Source: Turnera subulata (Eukaryota > Streptophyta > Magnoliopsida > Malpighiales > Passifloraceae). From it: a stretch of 64,000 nt of DNA. The stretch's first letter is position 1. Each line of letters begins with the position of its first letter. The stretch lies in NCBI GenBank assembly GCA_028386065.3, contig JAKUCV010001738.1:45584-109583 (forward strand), given 5' to 3'. The translations under genes and the position numbers were made by a program. Positions 36,407 through 47,313 of the stretch are shown piece by piece. Below the pieces are notes generated by a model. The model had not been told where the DNA came from, did no database searches, and saw only the letters and a list, made by a program, of their open reading frames with translations.

Positions 36407-37410
36407 TGTAATAGTCCGGGTAAAAATTTGGTATTTTTACCGGACTGTAAAAGTCCTTTTACAGTGATTTACCGAAAGAATTAATCTTGAGTAATTAATT
36501 CAAGGTAAATCGGGCATCGTTTTTCAAAACCGAGGCTTTTCCCGTGCTCGTGATTTTTTCGTGGATTTTACGGACCAAAGTTGGTATTTTTCGGGTCCCG
36601 GAATCTTCGGAAAATCACACTGAAAAATAACCAAGAGGGTATCAGTTATTTTCTGGTCCGGACCGGACTCGCTCCATAATGCAGACAAGCTGCATTATTG
36701 AACGTTCACAGGTTGTACAGTATTTTCAACTTTATAAATCAGAAGCAGGAGAGGAGAAGGGGAGGAAGAGAAGAAGGGAAGAAGGAGAAAAAAAAAGGGA
36801 GAGAAAAAGAAAAGAAAAGAGGGGAAAAAAAAGGAAAAAAAATACAAAAAAAATGAAAAATAGAAAAAGCTGAGAGAAGAAAAAAAAAGAAAAAACCAAT
36901 CAGAAAATAGAGAAAAGAAAAGAAAATGAAAGAAAAAGAAAAGAAAAGAAAAGAAAAGAAAAGAAAAGAAAATAGAAAAAAAAAGGAAGAAGATGAACAG
37001 TGCCGTCACCTTCGGGTTCCGCCGGTTACTGTTCACCTCGAAAAGCTCCGGCCAGCCGTGCACGACACCGACCCCAGCAGCACGCTCGCCGTGCTGTCGC
37101 GAGCTCAGCCCCGCTGCCCCCGTCGCCTTACGCCGCTCGACGCGCCGTCAGTGGCCGTTGACCCGCGACAAAACCCGTGGATCTTGCTCCCTGCACCGCT
37201 GACGACGACACCGTCAGCCTACCGCCTCCTTTCCGCCGCCCATGGAGTCGCCTCAATGTCGCCGACTCCGCGCTAGCCTTCCCTCGTGTTGTCGCGTCGC
37301 CGACCGCCGCTGCTAGGTAAGAACCCGATTCATCTGGGCGGGTCGCTGCCGGGTCGCGCCTTCCCTGGGTTCTGGGTTGCCGTGTTGGGTTTGTTTTTTT
37401 TAAAAAATAA

Positions 37411-37442
<32 letters not shown>

Positions 37443-37890
37443 CTGTATATATATAATTATTCTGGTATTTAATTTCAAAAAAAATATATATTCACCTTGA
37501 GAAAATTATGATCAATTTAATTCTGGTAATTTGAGAAAAATATGAATATATATATACATTGATAAATAATTAAGTTATGTTTTGGAAAAAAAGTAATATT
37601 ATTTGGAAAAAAATATATACCATGAAAATAATTTCTGGAAATTTTATACGTATGTTATTTACCCTGGAAATAATGGTAACTGGTACCTTTTGGAAAATAT
37701 GTATTTATGGTATACAAAAGTAATAATTTTGAAAATATATAATTACTTTGATATATAATTGTCTGGAAAAGTATTTTACCTTTGGAAAATATAAATATGT
37801 ATATTTATAATTCGTATTTATTTCCAGAAAATAATTTTATATAATTATATTTACTAGAAATATGGTTTTCTAATATAATAATGTTTGGTA
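36407..37890 (+). repeat. LTR1 (5' part only)
   Basis: Begins TGTAATAGTCCGGGTAAAAA right after the target duplication. Has the stem-loop at 36676-36698, a TATAAA (36734-36739 region), a purine tract to about 36990, a GC-rich segment and a 5' splice-like CTAG/GTAAGA at 37316/37317. Ends within the AT-rich part, where LTR2 begins. Confidence 0.8.
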
Positions 37891-38884
37891 TGTAACAGCC
37901 TGGGTAAAAATTTGGATTTTTACCGGGACTGTAAAAGTCTTTTTACAGTGATTTACCGGAAGAATTAATCTTGGGTAATTAATTCAAGGTAAATCGAGCA
38001 TCGTTTTTCGAAACCGAGTCTTTTCCCGCGCTCGAAATTATTCCGTGGATTTTTCGGACCTAAGTTGGTATTTTTCGGGTCCCGGAATCCTCAGAAAAGT
38101 CACACCGGAAACAACTAAGGGGATATGTAGTTATTTTCTGGTCCGGATCGAACTCGCTCCATAATGCAGACATGCTGCATTATTGAAGGCGGCGCCAATC
38201 TTCACAGTGTTTCTCCATTATAAAGCAAAGGAAGGAAACCAGGGAAGAGGAGGAGAAGAAGAAAAAAAAAGGAGGAAAAAAAAAGTGACAAAAGAGAAAA
38301 AAAGAAAAAAAGAAAAAAACCAAGAAAATAGAAAAAAAACAGAGAGATGAGAGGAAAAGAAAAATAATAATAAAAAAATGAAATCAGAAAAAGAAAATAA
38401 ATAAAGGAAAAACTGAAAAATAGGAAAAAAACAGGAAAAAAAAGAGAGGGAGAGGATGAACAGTTGGCCATCTTCTCGACACTGTTCACTAGGACGCGTT
38501 CCACGGCGCCTCGAGCTCCACCGCCTCCAGCCTCGCCTCCGTCGTGCCGTTGATTTCCATCCGCCGCTTTCCCCGCCGTTTCAGTCGCCTGACGCGCCGT
38601 CCAGAGGCGTTGACCCGTCGTGCAACCCGCGGGTCTTGTTCCCCGCGCTCTTGCTCAGCCGCCGCGATGCCTCGCGCCGCCTTTCCACCGCCCTTGGAGT
38701 CGGCTGGAGCTCGCCTTCCTTGCGACTTCCTTCTCTTCGCGTTAGTCGCGCTTGGAGTCGGCTTCCTTCTCTTCGCGTTAGTCGCGCCGCCGCCGTCATC
38801 AAGGTGAGCAACCCATTTTCACGGGCGGGTCGCGACCGGGTCGCGCCTGGTTTGGTTGGGTTGGCCAGCCGGGTTTGGGTTTCC

Positions 38885-38951
<67 letters not shown>

Positions 38952-39476
38952 ATTATTTTGCTGGTATTAATTTCTGGGAAAAAAATATATACTTATATTC
39001 TGAAAAATATGGTAAGTTTTAATTATAGTTTTGGAGAAATATATATATACTTTGATAACTTTATTTTGTTTTGAAAAATTAGTATTATGTTATTTAGAAA
39101 GAAAGATATATACCTTGAATATATTTCTGGAGTATTCTATAAATATGTTGTTCTTGGAAAAATATATATAGGTATATTTCTGAAATATATATAATTACTT
39201 TGATATATAATTGTTTGGAAAAGTATTTTACCTTTGGAAAATATATATGTAAATTTATAAATTCGTATCTATTTCCAGAAAATAAGTTTGTATGATTATT
39301 TTTCTGGAAAATGAGTTTTTTAAAGATAATAATGTTTAGTAAATATAGTTTGGAAAGTATATTATTTTATGGAAATATCTTGGAAAATTAAGAATATATA
39401 TATATACTAATTTCTAGGAATTACGGCGTTAATATTTTGAAAAAAAGTATATTATTTTATGAAAATATATTATTTG
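37891..39476 (+). repeat. LTR2 (5' part only)
   Basis: Begins TGTAACAGCCTGGGTAAAAA. Stem-loop 38161-38183, TATAAA 38219-38224, purine tract to about 38455, splice-like AAG/GTGAGCAA at 38803/38804, a (TA)n run, then AT-rich DNA. It stops at about 39476 and is fused to internal-region sequence, missing its 3' half. Confidence 0.85.
38889..38948. repeat. (TA)n microsatellite, 60 bp
   Basis: Uninterrupted TA dinucleotides inside LTR2. The matching position in LTR3 and LTR4 has shorter AT runs, so it has expanded after duplication. Confidence 0.95.
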
Positions 39477-41281
39477 CTGTAGGCCAGCCGCTTTCTCCTG
39501 CCTAGGGAGGCACCTTGGACGAAGAAAACGGATGATGGAGCAGGCATCGTGTTTGGACGCGTTGGTGTTTTGTTTTTTCTGAGTATGGTGTTTTCTTTTC
39601 CTGAGCGTTTGCTTGCTTTAGGATGCTTTGTGGTTTTTGCTATCCGTTGTTTTGCCTTTTATAGAAAAATGCTTACCTGTTTTTCAAAGTATAGACCCCA
39701 CCTGTTCCCGAACAAAAAAAAAAAAGAAAAGAAGAAGAAGGAAATAGAAAACAAAAGAAGAAAAAAAGTGGTAAAAGAAAAGAAAAGGGAAAGAAAAATA
39801 AAAGAGGAAGAAAAAGTAAGAAAATAGGAAAAAAAAAGAGAAAAAGAGAAGGAAGCACAAAAAAAAAAGAAAAGAAGGTAAAGAAAAAGAAAAAGAAAAA
39901 GAGAAAGAAAAAGAAAATGAAATAAAATATTTTTCGGGGATAGGAAAAGTAGATTCATTTCAGTTTAAACCATTTTCGATCTTCGAGGTTCTGCTTTTTG
40001 AAAATTTCTTCGTTGATTGGATTTTGCTTTTTGAAATTTTGCCATGGTTTGAATTTTTGCTTCGTTACTTTATACGTTTTTCGGGCTACAAACGCAAGTG
40101 TTTTTCAGCCCCTTCCCATCTTATAATTTTCTATCGCCCTGGCTACCTTGGCGTTTCTTTTTATGACTTTTTCCACTTCTTTTATTACATGCATCCATGA
40201 CCGTTGTGGCTAGACTGATGGGACCTTACCTCGAGTAGAGTGCATGTGTGACAAGCTTACACCTGTTCGGACATCATGGAGGGATACGAGACTTAACAGA
40301 CGTTCTTGGCTCATGCGGAATTTGTGAACAAGTGGATAACGTTTCTTTCGAGGGACACAGGACGTGCTCGTGATCATCGCCTTGCGAGTTGATGGATGTC
40401 TTTTGCACGAGGGAAACAGACGTCACCGTTAGTTGTGCATGTCACGTTTCTCGGGATCGAGGATGTCTACGACCGATCTAGAGCGCCGAACATGAAAACA
40501 TGCTTTTGTTTTAACTTCCTTATGTTTTGCTTTTGTTAAACGAGTTTGGCTTTTAATTTCTTATTTTTTGATTTTACATCCTTATTGTTAATTTTTGTTC
40601 TGCTTTGAGATGTTTTTTTTTTCTGTTTAACATAAGATTTCGTAACATAAGAGTTTTATTTTGAAAAAGGGAAAAACTTGTTTTATTTATTCATATCGGT
40701 TTACAACAGAGAAGAAGTACTCTAAGGAGTTACTTGCTTCTCTAGGTCTTTTACAAGTTTTTGGATGTTTTTCACGTGAGGAAAGAGTTCCGCGCATGCC
40801 TGTTCTATCTGCATCACCGCCGAGCTGACCTCCCTCAGTGAGACGTTCAGCTGCGATAGTGTCTGCAGTGGAGTGCTGCTTTCAGCCGTTGCTTTGCCCT
40901 TCCAATCCTCAGCTTCTTTGCCAGCATGCTTCTTTCGCCGTCTGCTGGAGATGACCATGTGTTCTTTTAGACCGACGATGTTCGTCTTGAAGCGCTTCTT
41001 TGGCGGTTCTTCATCGGAGCTTGTCGGGAAAGCAGTACCACCGATGTAGCTGTTATCCTTGGAGTCAGAGGTAGTTCGAGATCAGATTGGAGAGTCCATG
41101 GCTATGTGTGAGTTTGCCAATCATGAGGTTCGGTTTTATAGAGGAATAGATGTCGCATAAGGGTATAAGCGGTATCTCGTTGAGTTTGGACACCTAGTGG
41201 AGTATACCAGAAGCTTACCGTGGTAGGACCTACGGATAAGACGGAATTCCGAGGACAAAATTCTTTTTAAGGTGGGTAGAC
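39477..41281 (+). mobile_element. Internal region A of family L (partial)
   Basis: Matches 45068-46881 throughout. Left end begins within the antisense frame (the first 23 or so residues remain, minus strand from about 39549 to 39477). Contains the purine run 39709-39925, and the second antisense frame. The 3' end (ttctttttaaggtgggtagac) is a polypurine-type tract directly before LTR3. Confidence 0.8.
40722..41099 (-). pseudogene. Antisense small-protein frame, copy in internal region A
   Basis: Second copy of the frame at 46319-46696. The start codon is kept at 41099 (MDSPI) but codon 6 is TGA instead of CGA, so only a shorter frame from 40958 (78 residues) is open. The C-terminal half, with LSQLNVSLREVSSAVMQIEQ and HVKNIQKLVKDLEKQVTP, is well preserved. 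Differences between the two copies are a mix of conservative and non-conservative changes, so the pair alone does not show selection. Confidence 0.6.
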
Positions 41282-42348
41282 TATAACAGCCCGGGTAAAA
41301 ATTTGGATTTTTACCGGGACTGTAAAAGTCTTTTTACAGTGATTTACCGGAAGAATTATTCTTGGGTATTTAATTCAAGGTAAATCGAGCGTCGTTTTTC
41401 GAAACCAAGTATTTTTCAGCGCTCGAAATTTTTTCGTGGATTTTTCAGACTTAAGTTGGTATTTCTTGGGTCCCGGAATCCTCAGAAAAGTCACACCGGA
41501 AGTAACTAAGGGGGTATGTAGTTATTTTCTGGTCCGGATCGGACTCGCTCCATAATGCAGACAAGCTGCATTATTGAAGGCGGCGCCAATCTTCACATTG
41601 TTTCTCCATTACAAAGCAGAGGAAGGAAACCAGGGAAGAGGAGGAGAAGAAGAAAAAAAGGAGGGAAAAAAAAAAGAGAGAAAAGAGAGAAAAAAAAGAA
41701 AAAAAACACAGAAAATAGAAAAAAAACAGAGAGAAGAGAGGAAAAGAAAAATAAAAAAAAATGAAATCAGAGAAAGAAAAGAAATAAAGGAAAAACTGAA
41801 AAGTTGGAGAAAAAACAGGAGAAAAAAAAAGAGGGAGAGGATGAACAGTTGGCCATTTTCTTGACACTGTTCACCAGGACGCGTTCCACGGCGCCTAGAG
41901 CTCCACCGCCACCAGCCTCGCCTTCGCCGTGCCGTCGCTTTCCATCCGCTGCTTTCCCCGCCGTTTCCGCCGCCGGACGCGCTGTCCAGAGGCGTTGACC
42001 TGTCGTGCAACCCGCGGGTCTTCTTCCCCGCGCTCCTGCTCAGCCGCGGCGACGCCTCGCGCCGCCTTTCCACCGCCCTTGGAGTCGCCTCGAGCTCGCC
42101 TTCCTCGCGGCTTCCTTCTCTTCGCGTCAGTTGCGCCGCCGCCCTCATCAAGGTGAGCAACCCGTTTTCACGGGCGGGTCGCGACCGCGTCACGCCTGGT
42201 TTGGTTGGGTTGGCCAGCTGGGTTTGGGTTTCCTTTTTTTTAAAAAAATATATATATATATATACCTACAATTTTGCTGGTATTAATTTCTGGGAAAAAA
42301 ATATATACTTATATTCTGAAAAATGTGGTAAGTTTTAAATATAGTTTT

Positions 42349-42405
<57 letters not shown>

Positions 42406-44200
42406 CTTTGATAACTATATTTTGTTTTGAAAAATTAGTATTATGTTATTTAGAAAGAAAGATATATACCTTGAATATATTTCTGGAGTATTCTATAAAT
42501 GTGTTGTTCTTGGAAAAATATATATAGGTATATTTCTGAAATATATATATTTACTTTGATATATAATTGTTTGGAAAAGTATTTTACCTTCGGAAAATAT
42601 ATATGTAAATTTATAAATTCGTATTTATTTCCAGAACATAAGTTTGTATGATTATTTTTCTGGAAAATGAGTTTTCTAAAGATAATAATATTTAGTAAAT
42701 ATAGTTTGGAAAGTATAATATTTTATGGATATATTTTGGAAAATTAAGAATATATATATATATATATATTAATTTCTAGAAATTACGGTGTTAATATTTT
42801 GAAAAAAAGTATATTATTTTATAAAAATATTTTGATTAAATAGTCTTGGATATATATATTTTTGTAACGATATAATATTTTTGGGAAAAAGGTTTAAATA
42901 CGATAAAAGGATTTTATGATAATATAATCGAGATGTTTTACCTGGAAGTTTGATTTACAGTATTGGCATCATGACATACTGATTATGTGCATCTTATGTG
43001 AGCATATGTGTTTTGTTATATAGGTTTGATATCGGGCAGTTCCCCGAGGAAGCGGCTTTGGACCGGTTGATGTTTTCAGAGTAGAGTAATCGGCTAAGGT
43101 GAGGATGGATTTCCTTCGATATGTGCCTATATTACTCGGTTGTTGTATTTGATGATTATTGCACTGTTGATTGTTGTATTTGCTGTGGTTTGATTCGGGA
43201 TGTTTATCCCCGTACGTCGAGTTTTTGGATGTTTATCCTTGTGTCTTTTTGGTATTAAATATAATAGATTAAATAATAAAATGTGATAAGGATGTCGATC
43301 CTTGGTTTTGGATTGGGATGTCTATCCCGGTATTTTGGTTAGGGATGTTGATTCCTGAGATTTGGTTTTGAATGATGATAATATAATTGACACGAGATAA
43401 GTAGTGGTACGACTCGATGGTTTTAGACTGTTTTATGGTGGCCATGATCTGGGTTACTTGTGATAAGCATGTCTATGCTTGGGATGTCTATCCCGTGATT
43501 ATATTTGGGATGTCTATCCCTGGGTTACTATTTTTGGGATGTTGATCCCAGGGCTCTCTTGGATTTGGTCTGGCACCTGCAATATGTTGATAACCAGGTC
43601 TGAACCCTAGCTTATCCGTGACGGGGCCCGGAAAGATAAAATTGAAAATTTGATTTTTGTTTAAGTCTTTTTGGTCTTGGACCAATTTTGGGTCGTGTCT
43701 TTTGGATTGGTGTATTTTGGCTGTTGTGCCTGTGTTTTCGACCTTGAGTAATTTATAGTGTTGCATATTGATTGTCTATCCTTCGTTGGTGAGTACTTCG
43801 GACTCACCCCTCACCTGCGGGCTTTCATCCCGTAGGATGAGTTATTCGTGGTACAGGTTTGATGCATTCCAGACAAGCTGCGGCGTTATCCCTTGGACAG
43901 GACTCGGATCCATAGTTGCATCATGTGTCGCATATAGTGTCTTTGTGAGTTATTAAGTCTTCCGGTGTGCTATTTATTGCTATTGTTGGGCCATTGGGCT
44001 GGTTGTGTTATTATTGATGTTCCCGAGATCGGGTGATATATTTTGGTGTTGGGCCGAAGGGCCAGAATTCAGATATTTATATTTTGGGTTGTTGAGCCAG
44101 TTTTCTGTTGTTTACACTGTATGCTGGGCTTGTTTGGTTTGGTCGTTATAGTTCCGGCACGTGTTTACTATGTAGGGTAAAGACGGGTCGGGGCGCTTCA
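41282..44200 (+). repeat. LTR3 (full length, 2.9 kb)
   Basis: Starts TATAACAGCCCGGGTAAAAA (first TG mutated to TA) and ends GGGTCGGGGCGCTTCA, followed by the primer-binding site. Stem-loop 41552-41574; the TATA box is altered to TACAAA (41609 region). Splice-like AAG/GTGAGCAA at 42152/42153, acceptor-like TATAG at 43019-43023, second donor-like AAG/GTGAGGATGG near 43100, GGGAT palindromes 43198-43555, conserved block 43795-43845, CACGTG 44158-44163. Confidence 0.9.
42351..42400. repeat. (AT)n microsatellite, 50 bp
   Basis: Pure AT repeat within LTR3, absent at this length from LTR2 and LTR4. Confidence 0.95.
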
Positions 44201-44204
44201 TTTT

Positions 44205-44218
44205 TGGTAGCGGAGCGG
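44205..44218 (+). other. Primer-binding site of family L
   Basis: TGGTAGCGGAGCGG, four bases after LTR3. Same initiator-methionine-like variant as the gag-only element at 15983, suggesting both families prime with the same tRNA. Confidence 0.6.
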
Positions 44219-44455
44219 GCGTTAGGTCTTGTTGGGTTGTCCTTGTGTGTTTGTTGTTCTTGTTTGCATAGTTCGCTCCATTTGTTTATTATTTTATATT
44301 ATTTAGTTAGTACATGATGGATCCAGTCGAGGGACGCTATCTTGCCACAGAACATACACATCAGAGGTAAATGATGCCATAAACTTGCAGAAACATGAAT
44401 ATTATTAATATTGCTAATCTTATTATTACATTGATAATATTATAAAAAAAAACAT

Positions 44456-45139
44456 TCATCTCCTTTGTACAACGTTGACCCTGAAGCTATTGGGGTCATT
44501 GTTGATGTTGACCCTGATGCTGTCGTTCCACGAGAACCACATTCTGCCCGCGTTGTTCTGGCCAGGAAGCTCGAACCGGTTAGCTGGAGGGAACCGAAGT
44601 GGGATGACACCGTGATCGTCTTCAGGCTGCCACTGGGTCTCTGTGAGAAGAACCATGTTGGGCTTGTACTGGTTCTTCAGGTCCCTCACGGTATGCGAGA
44701 ACTCCTGGGAACGCCTACCGATTCCTCTACAGTTCCACACCAGAAGTCGGGCCTTTGGCCAAGTTGCGGGTAACTGAGCTACTCTGGGTATGCTTTGGGC
44801 CGTCATCGAGAGCTGGTAGTAGGTGCCTTGGTCCAGGAAACGGCAAGTGGGCTCTAGGTTGAATTCCTGAAGTCTTTCAGAAATGAAAAACATGACGGAA
44901 TTGGCCGAGCCGTAGAAGGAGGTCCTCAGGGTGCCTTGATCCTCCAGGAAGAATGTCTCTTCCATGGGAGTGGCGAAGAATCTGGACGAGTAAATTTCAT
45001 CGACGAAGACCAGACGGGGCATCCTGCCGAGCTCGTTCGGTAGTTCCTCCGGACGCTCGTTGATCATACTGTAGGCCAGCCAGTTTCTCCTGCCTAAGGA
45101 GGCACCTTCGACGAAGAAGACGGATGATGGAGCAGACAT
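44456..45139 (-). CDS. Antisense ORF with a C-terminal LINE-type endonuclease fragment
   Basis: 227 residues on the strand opposite to the retroelement. Residues 1-128 match nothing I recognise (starts MSAPSSVFFVEGASLGRR; includes PRLVFVDEIYSSRFFATP and TFFLEDQGTLRTSFYGSA). From about 130 it reads as the N-terminal part of an endonuclease/exonuclease/phosphatase domain of the kind found in LINE ORF2: LLVWNCRGIG, then NMVLLTETQW, then RMWFSWNDSIRVN. It stops at TAG before the catalytic Asp/Asn and His motifs, so nuclease activity is not expected. GC content is higher than in the surroundings. The first 23 or so codons are repeated at 39477-39549. It could be a captured host or LINE-derived gene piece, or an element-specific protein; no function is assigned. 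Confidence 0.55.
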   Translation of the reverse strand: MSAPSSVFFVEGASLGRRNWLAYSMINERPEELPNELGRMPRLVFVDEIYSSRFFATPMEETFFLEDQGTLRTSFYGSANSVMFFISERLQEFNLEPTCRFLDQGTYYQLSMTAQSIPRVAQLPATWPKARLLVWNCRGIGRRSQEFSHTVRDLKNQYKPNMVLLTETQWQPEDDHGVIPLRFPPANRFELPGQNNAGRMWFSWNDSIRVNINNDPNSFRVNVVQRR

Positions 45140-46318
45140 CGTGTTTGACGCGTTGGTGTTTTGTTTTTTCTGAGTATGGTGTTTTCTTTGCCTGAGCGTT
45201 TGTTTGCTTTAGGATGCTTTGTGGTTTTTGCTTTCCGTTGTTTTGCCTTTTATAGAAAAATGCTTACCTGTTTTTCAAAGTATAGACCCCACCTGTTCCC
45301 GAAAAAAAAAGGAAAAAAAAAGGAAAAGAAGAAGAAGGAAATAGAAAACAAAAGAAGAAAAAAAAGGGGTAAAGGAAAAAAAAAGGGAAAGAAAAAAAAG
45401 AAGAAAAAGTAAGAAAATACAAAAAAAAAGAGAAAAAGAGAAGGAAGCACAAAAAAAAAAAAGAGAAAAGAAGGTAAAGAAAAAGAAAAAAAAGAAAAGA
45501 AAAAGAAAAAAATGAAATAAAACATTTTTCGGGGATAGGAAAAGTAGATTCTTTTCACTTTAAATCATTTTCGATCTTCGAGGTTTTGCTTTTTGAAAAT
45601 TTCTTCGTTGATTGGATTTTGCTTTTTGAGAATTTTGCCATGGTTTAAAATTTTGCTTCGTTACTTTATACGTTTTTCAGGCTACAAACGCAAGTGTTTT
45701 TAAGCCCCTTCCCTTCTTACAATTTTCTATCGCCCTGGCTACCTTGGCGTTTCTTTTTATGACTTTTTCCTGCATCTTTTATTACATGCATCCATGACCG
45801 TTGTGGCTAGACTGATGGGACCATAGCTCGAGTAGAGTGCATGTGCGACAAGCTTACACCTGTTCGGACATTATGGAGGGATACGAGACTTGACAGACGT
45901 TCTTGGCTCATGCGGAATTTGTGAACAAGTGGATAACGTTTCTTTCGAGGGACACAAGACGTGCTCGTGATCATCGCCTTGCGAGTTAGCGGGTGTCTTT
46001 TTCACGGGGGAAACAGACCTCACCGTTAGCTGTGCATGTCACGTTTCTCGGGATCGAGGATGTCTACGACCGATCTAGAGCGCCGAACATGAAAACATGT
46101 TTTTGTTTTAACTTCCTTATGTTTTGGTTTTGTTAAACGAGTTTTGCTTTTAATTTCTTATTGTTTGATTTTACATCCTTATTGTTAATTTTTGTTCTGC
46201 TTTGAGATGTTTTGTTTTTCTGTTTAACATAACATTTCGTAACATAAGAGTTTTATTTTGAAAAAGGGAAAAACTTGTTTTATTTATTCATAACGGTTTA
46301 CAACGGAGAAGAAGTACT

Positions 46319-46696
46319 CTAAGGAGTTACTTGCTTCTCTAGGTCTTTTACAAGTTTTTGGATGTTTTTCACGTGAGGAAAGAGTTCCGCGCATGCTTGT
46401 TCTATCTGCATCACCGTCGAGCTGACCTTCCTCAGTGAGACGTTCAGCTGCGATAGTGTCTGCAGTGGAGAGCTGCTTTCAGCCGTTGCTTTGCCCTTCT
46501 GATCCTCAGCTTCTTTGCCAGCACGCTTCTTTCGCCATCTGCTGGAGACGACCATGTGTTCTTTCAGACCGACGATGTTCGTCTTGAAGCGCTTCTTTAG
46601 CGGTTCTTCATCGAAGCTTGTCGGGAAAGCAGTACCACCGATGTAGCTGTTATCCTCGGAGTCAGAGGTAGTTCGAGATCGGATTGGAGAGTTCAT
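46319..46696 (-). CDS. Antisense ORF: small basic protein with coiled-coil-like C-terminus
   Basis: 125 residues. N-terminal half is Ser/acidic (RTTSDSEDNSYIGGTAFPTS), followed by a basic cluster that resembles a nuclear localisation signal (PLKKRFK, then RWRKKRAGKEAEDQK). The C-terminal half has heptad-like hydrophobics (LSQLNVSLRKVSSTVMQIEQ, HVKNIQKLVKDLEKQ). Ends at TGA close to a purine tract. On the minus strand it lies upstream of the 227-residue frame, with about 1.2 kb between, so both could belong to one antisense transcript. A broken copy is at 40722-41099. No family recognised. Confidence 0.5.
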   Translation of the reverse strand: MNSPIRSRTTSDSEDNSYIGGTAFPTSFDEEPLKKRFKTNIVGLKEHMVVSSRWRKKRAGKEAEDQKGKATAESSSPLQTLSQLNVSLRKVSSTVMQIEQACAELFPHVKNIQKLVKDLEKQVTP

Positions 46697-46854
46697 GGCT
46701 GTGTGTGAGTTTGCCAGTCATGAGGTTCGGTTTTTATGGAGGATGAGATGCCGTATAAGGGTATAAGCGGTATCTCGTGTTGAGTTTGGACACCTGGTGG
46801 AGTATACCAGAAGCTTACCGTGGTAGGACCCACAGATAAGACGGAATTTCGTGG

Positions 46855-46881
46855 ACAAAATTCTTTTTAAGGTGGCTAGAC
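46855..46881 (+). other. Polypurine-type tract before LTR4
   Basis: aaaattctttttaaggtggc then tagac directly precedes TGTAACAGCC at 46882. The same arrangement, with aaggtgggtagac, precedes LTR3 at 41281. Confidence 0.55.
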
Positions 46882-47280
46882 TGTAACAGCCCCGGTAAAA
46901 ATTTTTTACCGGGACTATAAAAATCTTTTTACAGTGATTTACCAGAAGAAATAATCTTGGGTAATTAATTCAAGGTAAATCGAGCGTCGTTTTTCGAAAC
47001 CGTGTCTTTTCCCGCGCTTGAGATTTTTCCGTGGATTTTTCGGACCTAAGTTGGTATTTCTCGGGTCCCGGAATCCTCAGAAAAGTCACACCGAAAATAA
47101 CTAAGGGGGTATGTAGTTATTTTCTGGTCTCGATCGGACTCGGTCCACAATGCAGACAAGCTGCATTATTGAAGGCGGCGCCAATCTTCATAGTGTTTCT
47201 CCATTATAAAGCAGAGGAAGGAAACCAGGGAAGAGGAGGAGAAGAAGAAAAAAAGGAGGGGAAAAAAAGAGAGAAAAGAG

Positions 47281-47313
<33 letters not shown>

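Larger units (their letters stand above)
44201..46881 (+). mobile_element. Internal region B of family L (complete, no gag/pol)
   Basis: 2.7 kb between LTR3 and LTR4. Starts with a primer-binding site and ends with a purine tract, so it has the cis signals for replication. On plus there is no reading frame resembling gag, protease, polymerase, RNase H or integrase. The 3' end (gaatttcgtggacaaaattc then ttttaaggtgg) looks like the end of the pol region in plant Tekay/Del-type chromoviruses, which suggests descent from a Ty3-type parent. Two frames are open on the minus strand. 45300-45530 is almost pure purine on plus. Confidence 0.8.

Noticed and set aside
36407..39476. LTR1 and LTR2 as two independent solo LTRs
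   Set aside because: Neither has its own 3' end or target duplication, and the single AAACT pair flanks the whole array.
45250..45558. Phe/Leu-rich and Lys/Glu-rich frames over purine runs (also near 39650-39960, 36690-37060, 41570-41870, 47166-47435, 271-1140)
   Set aside because: They come from long purine or pyrimidine runs that contain no stop codons, with no conserved protein pattern.
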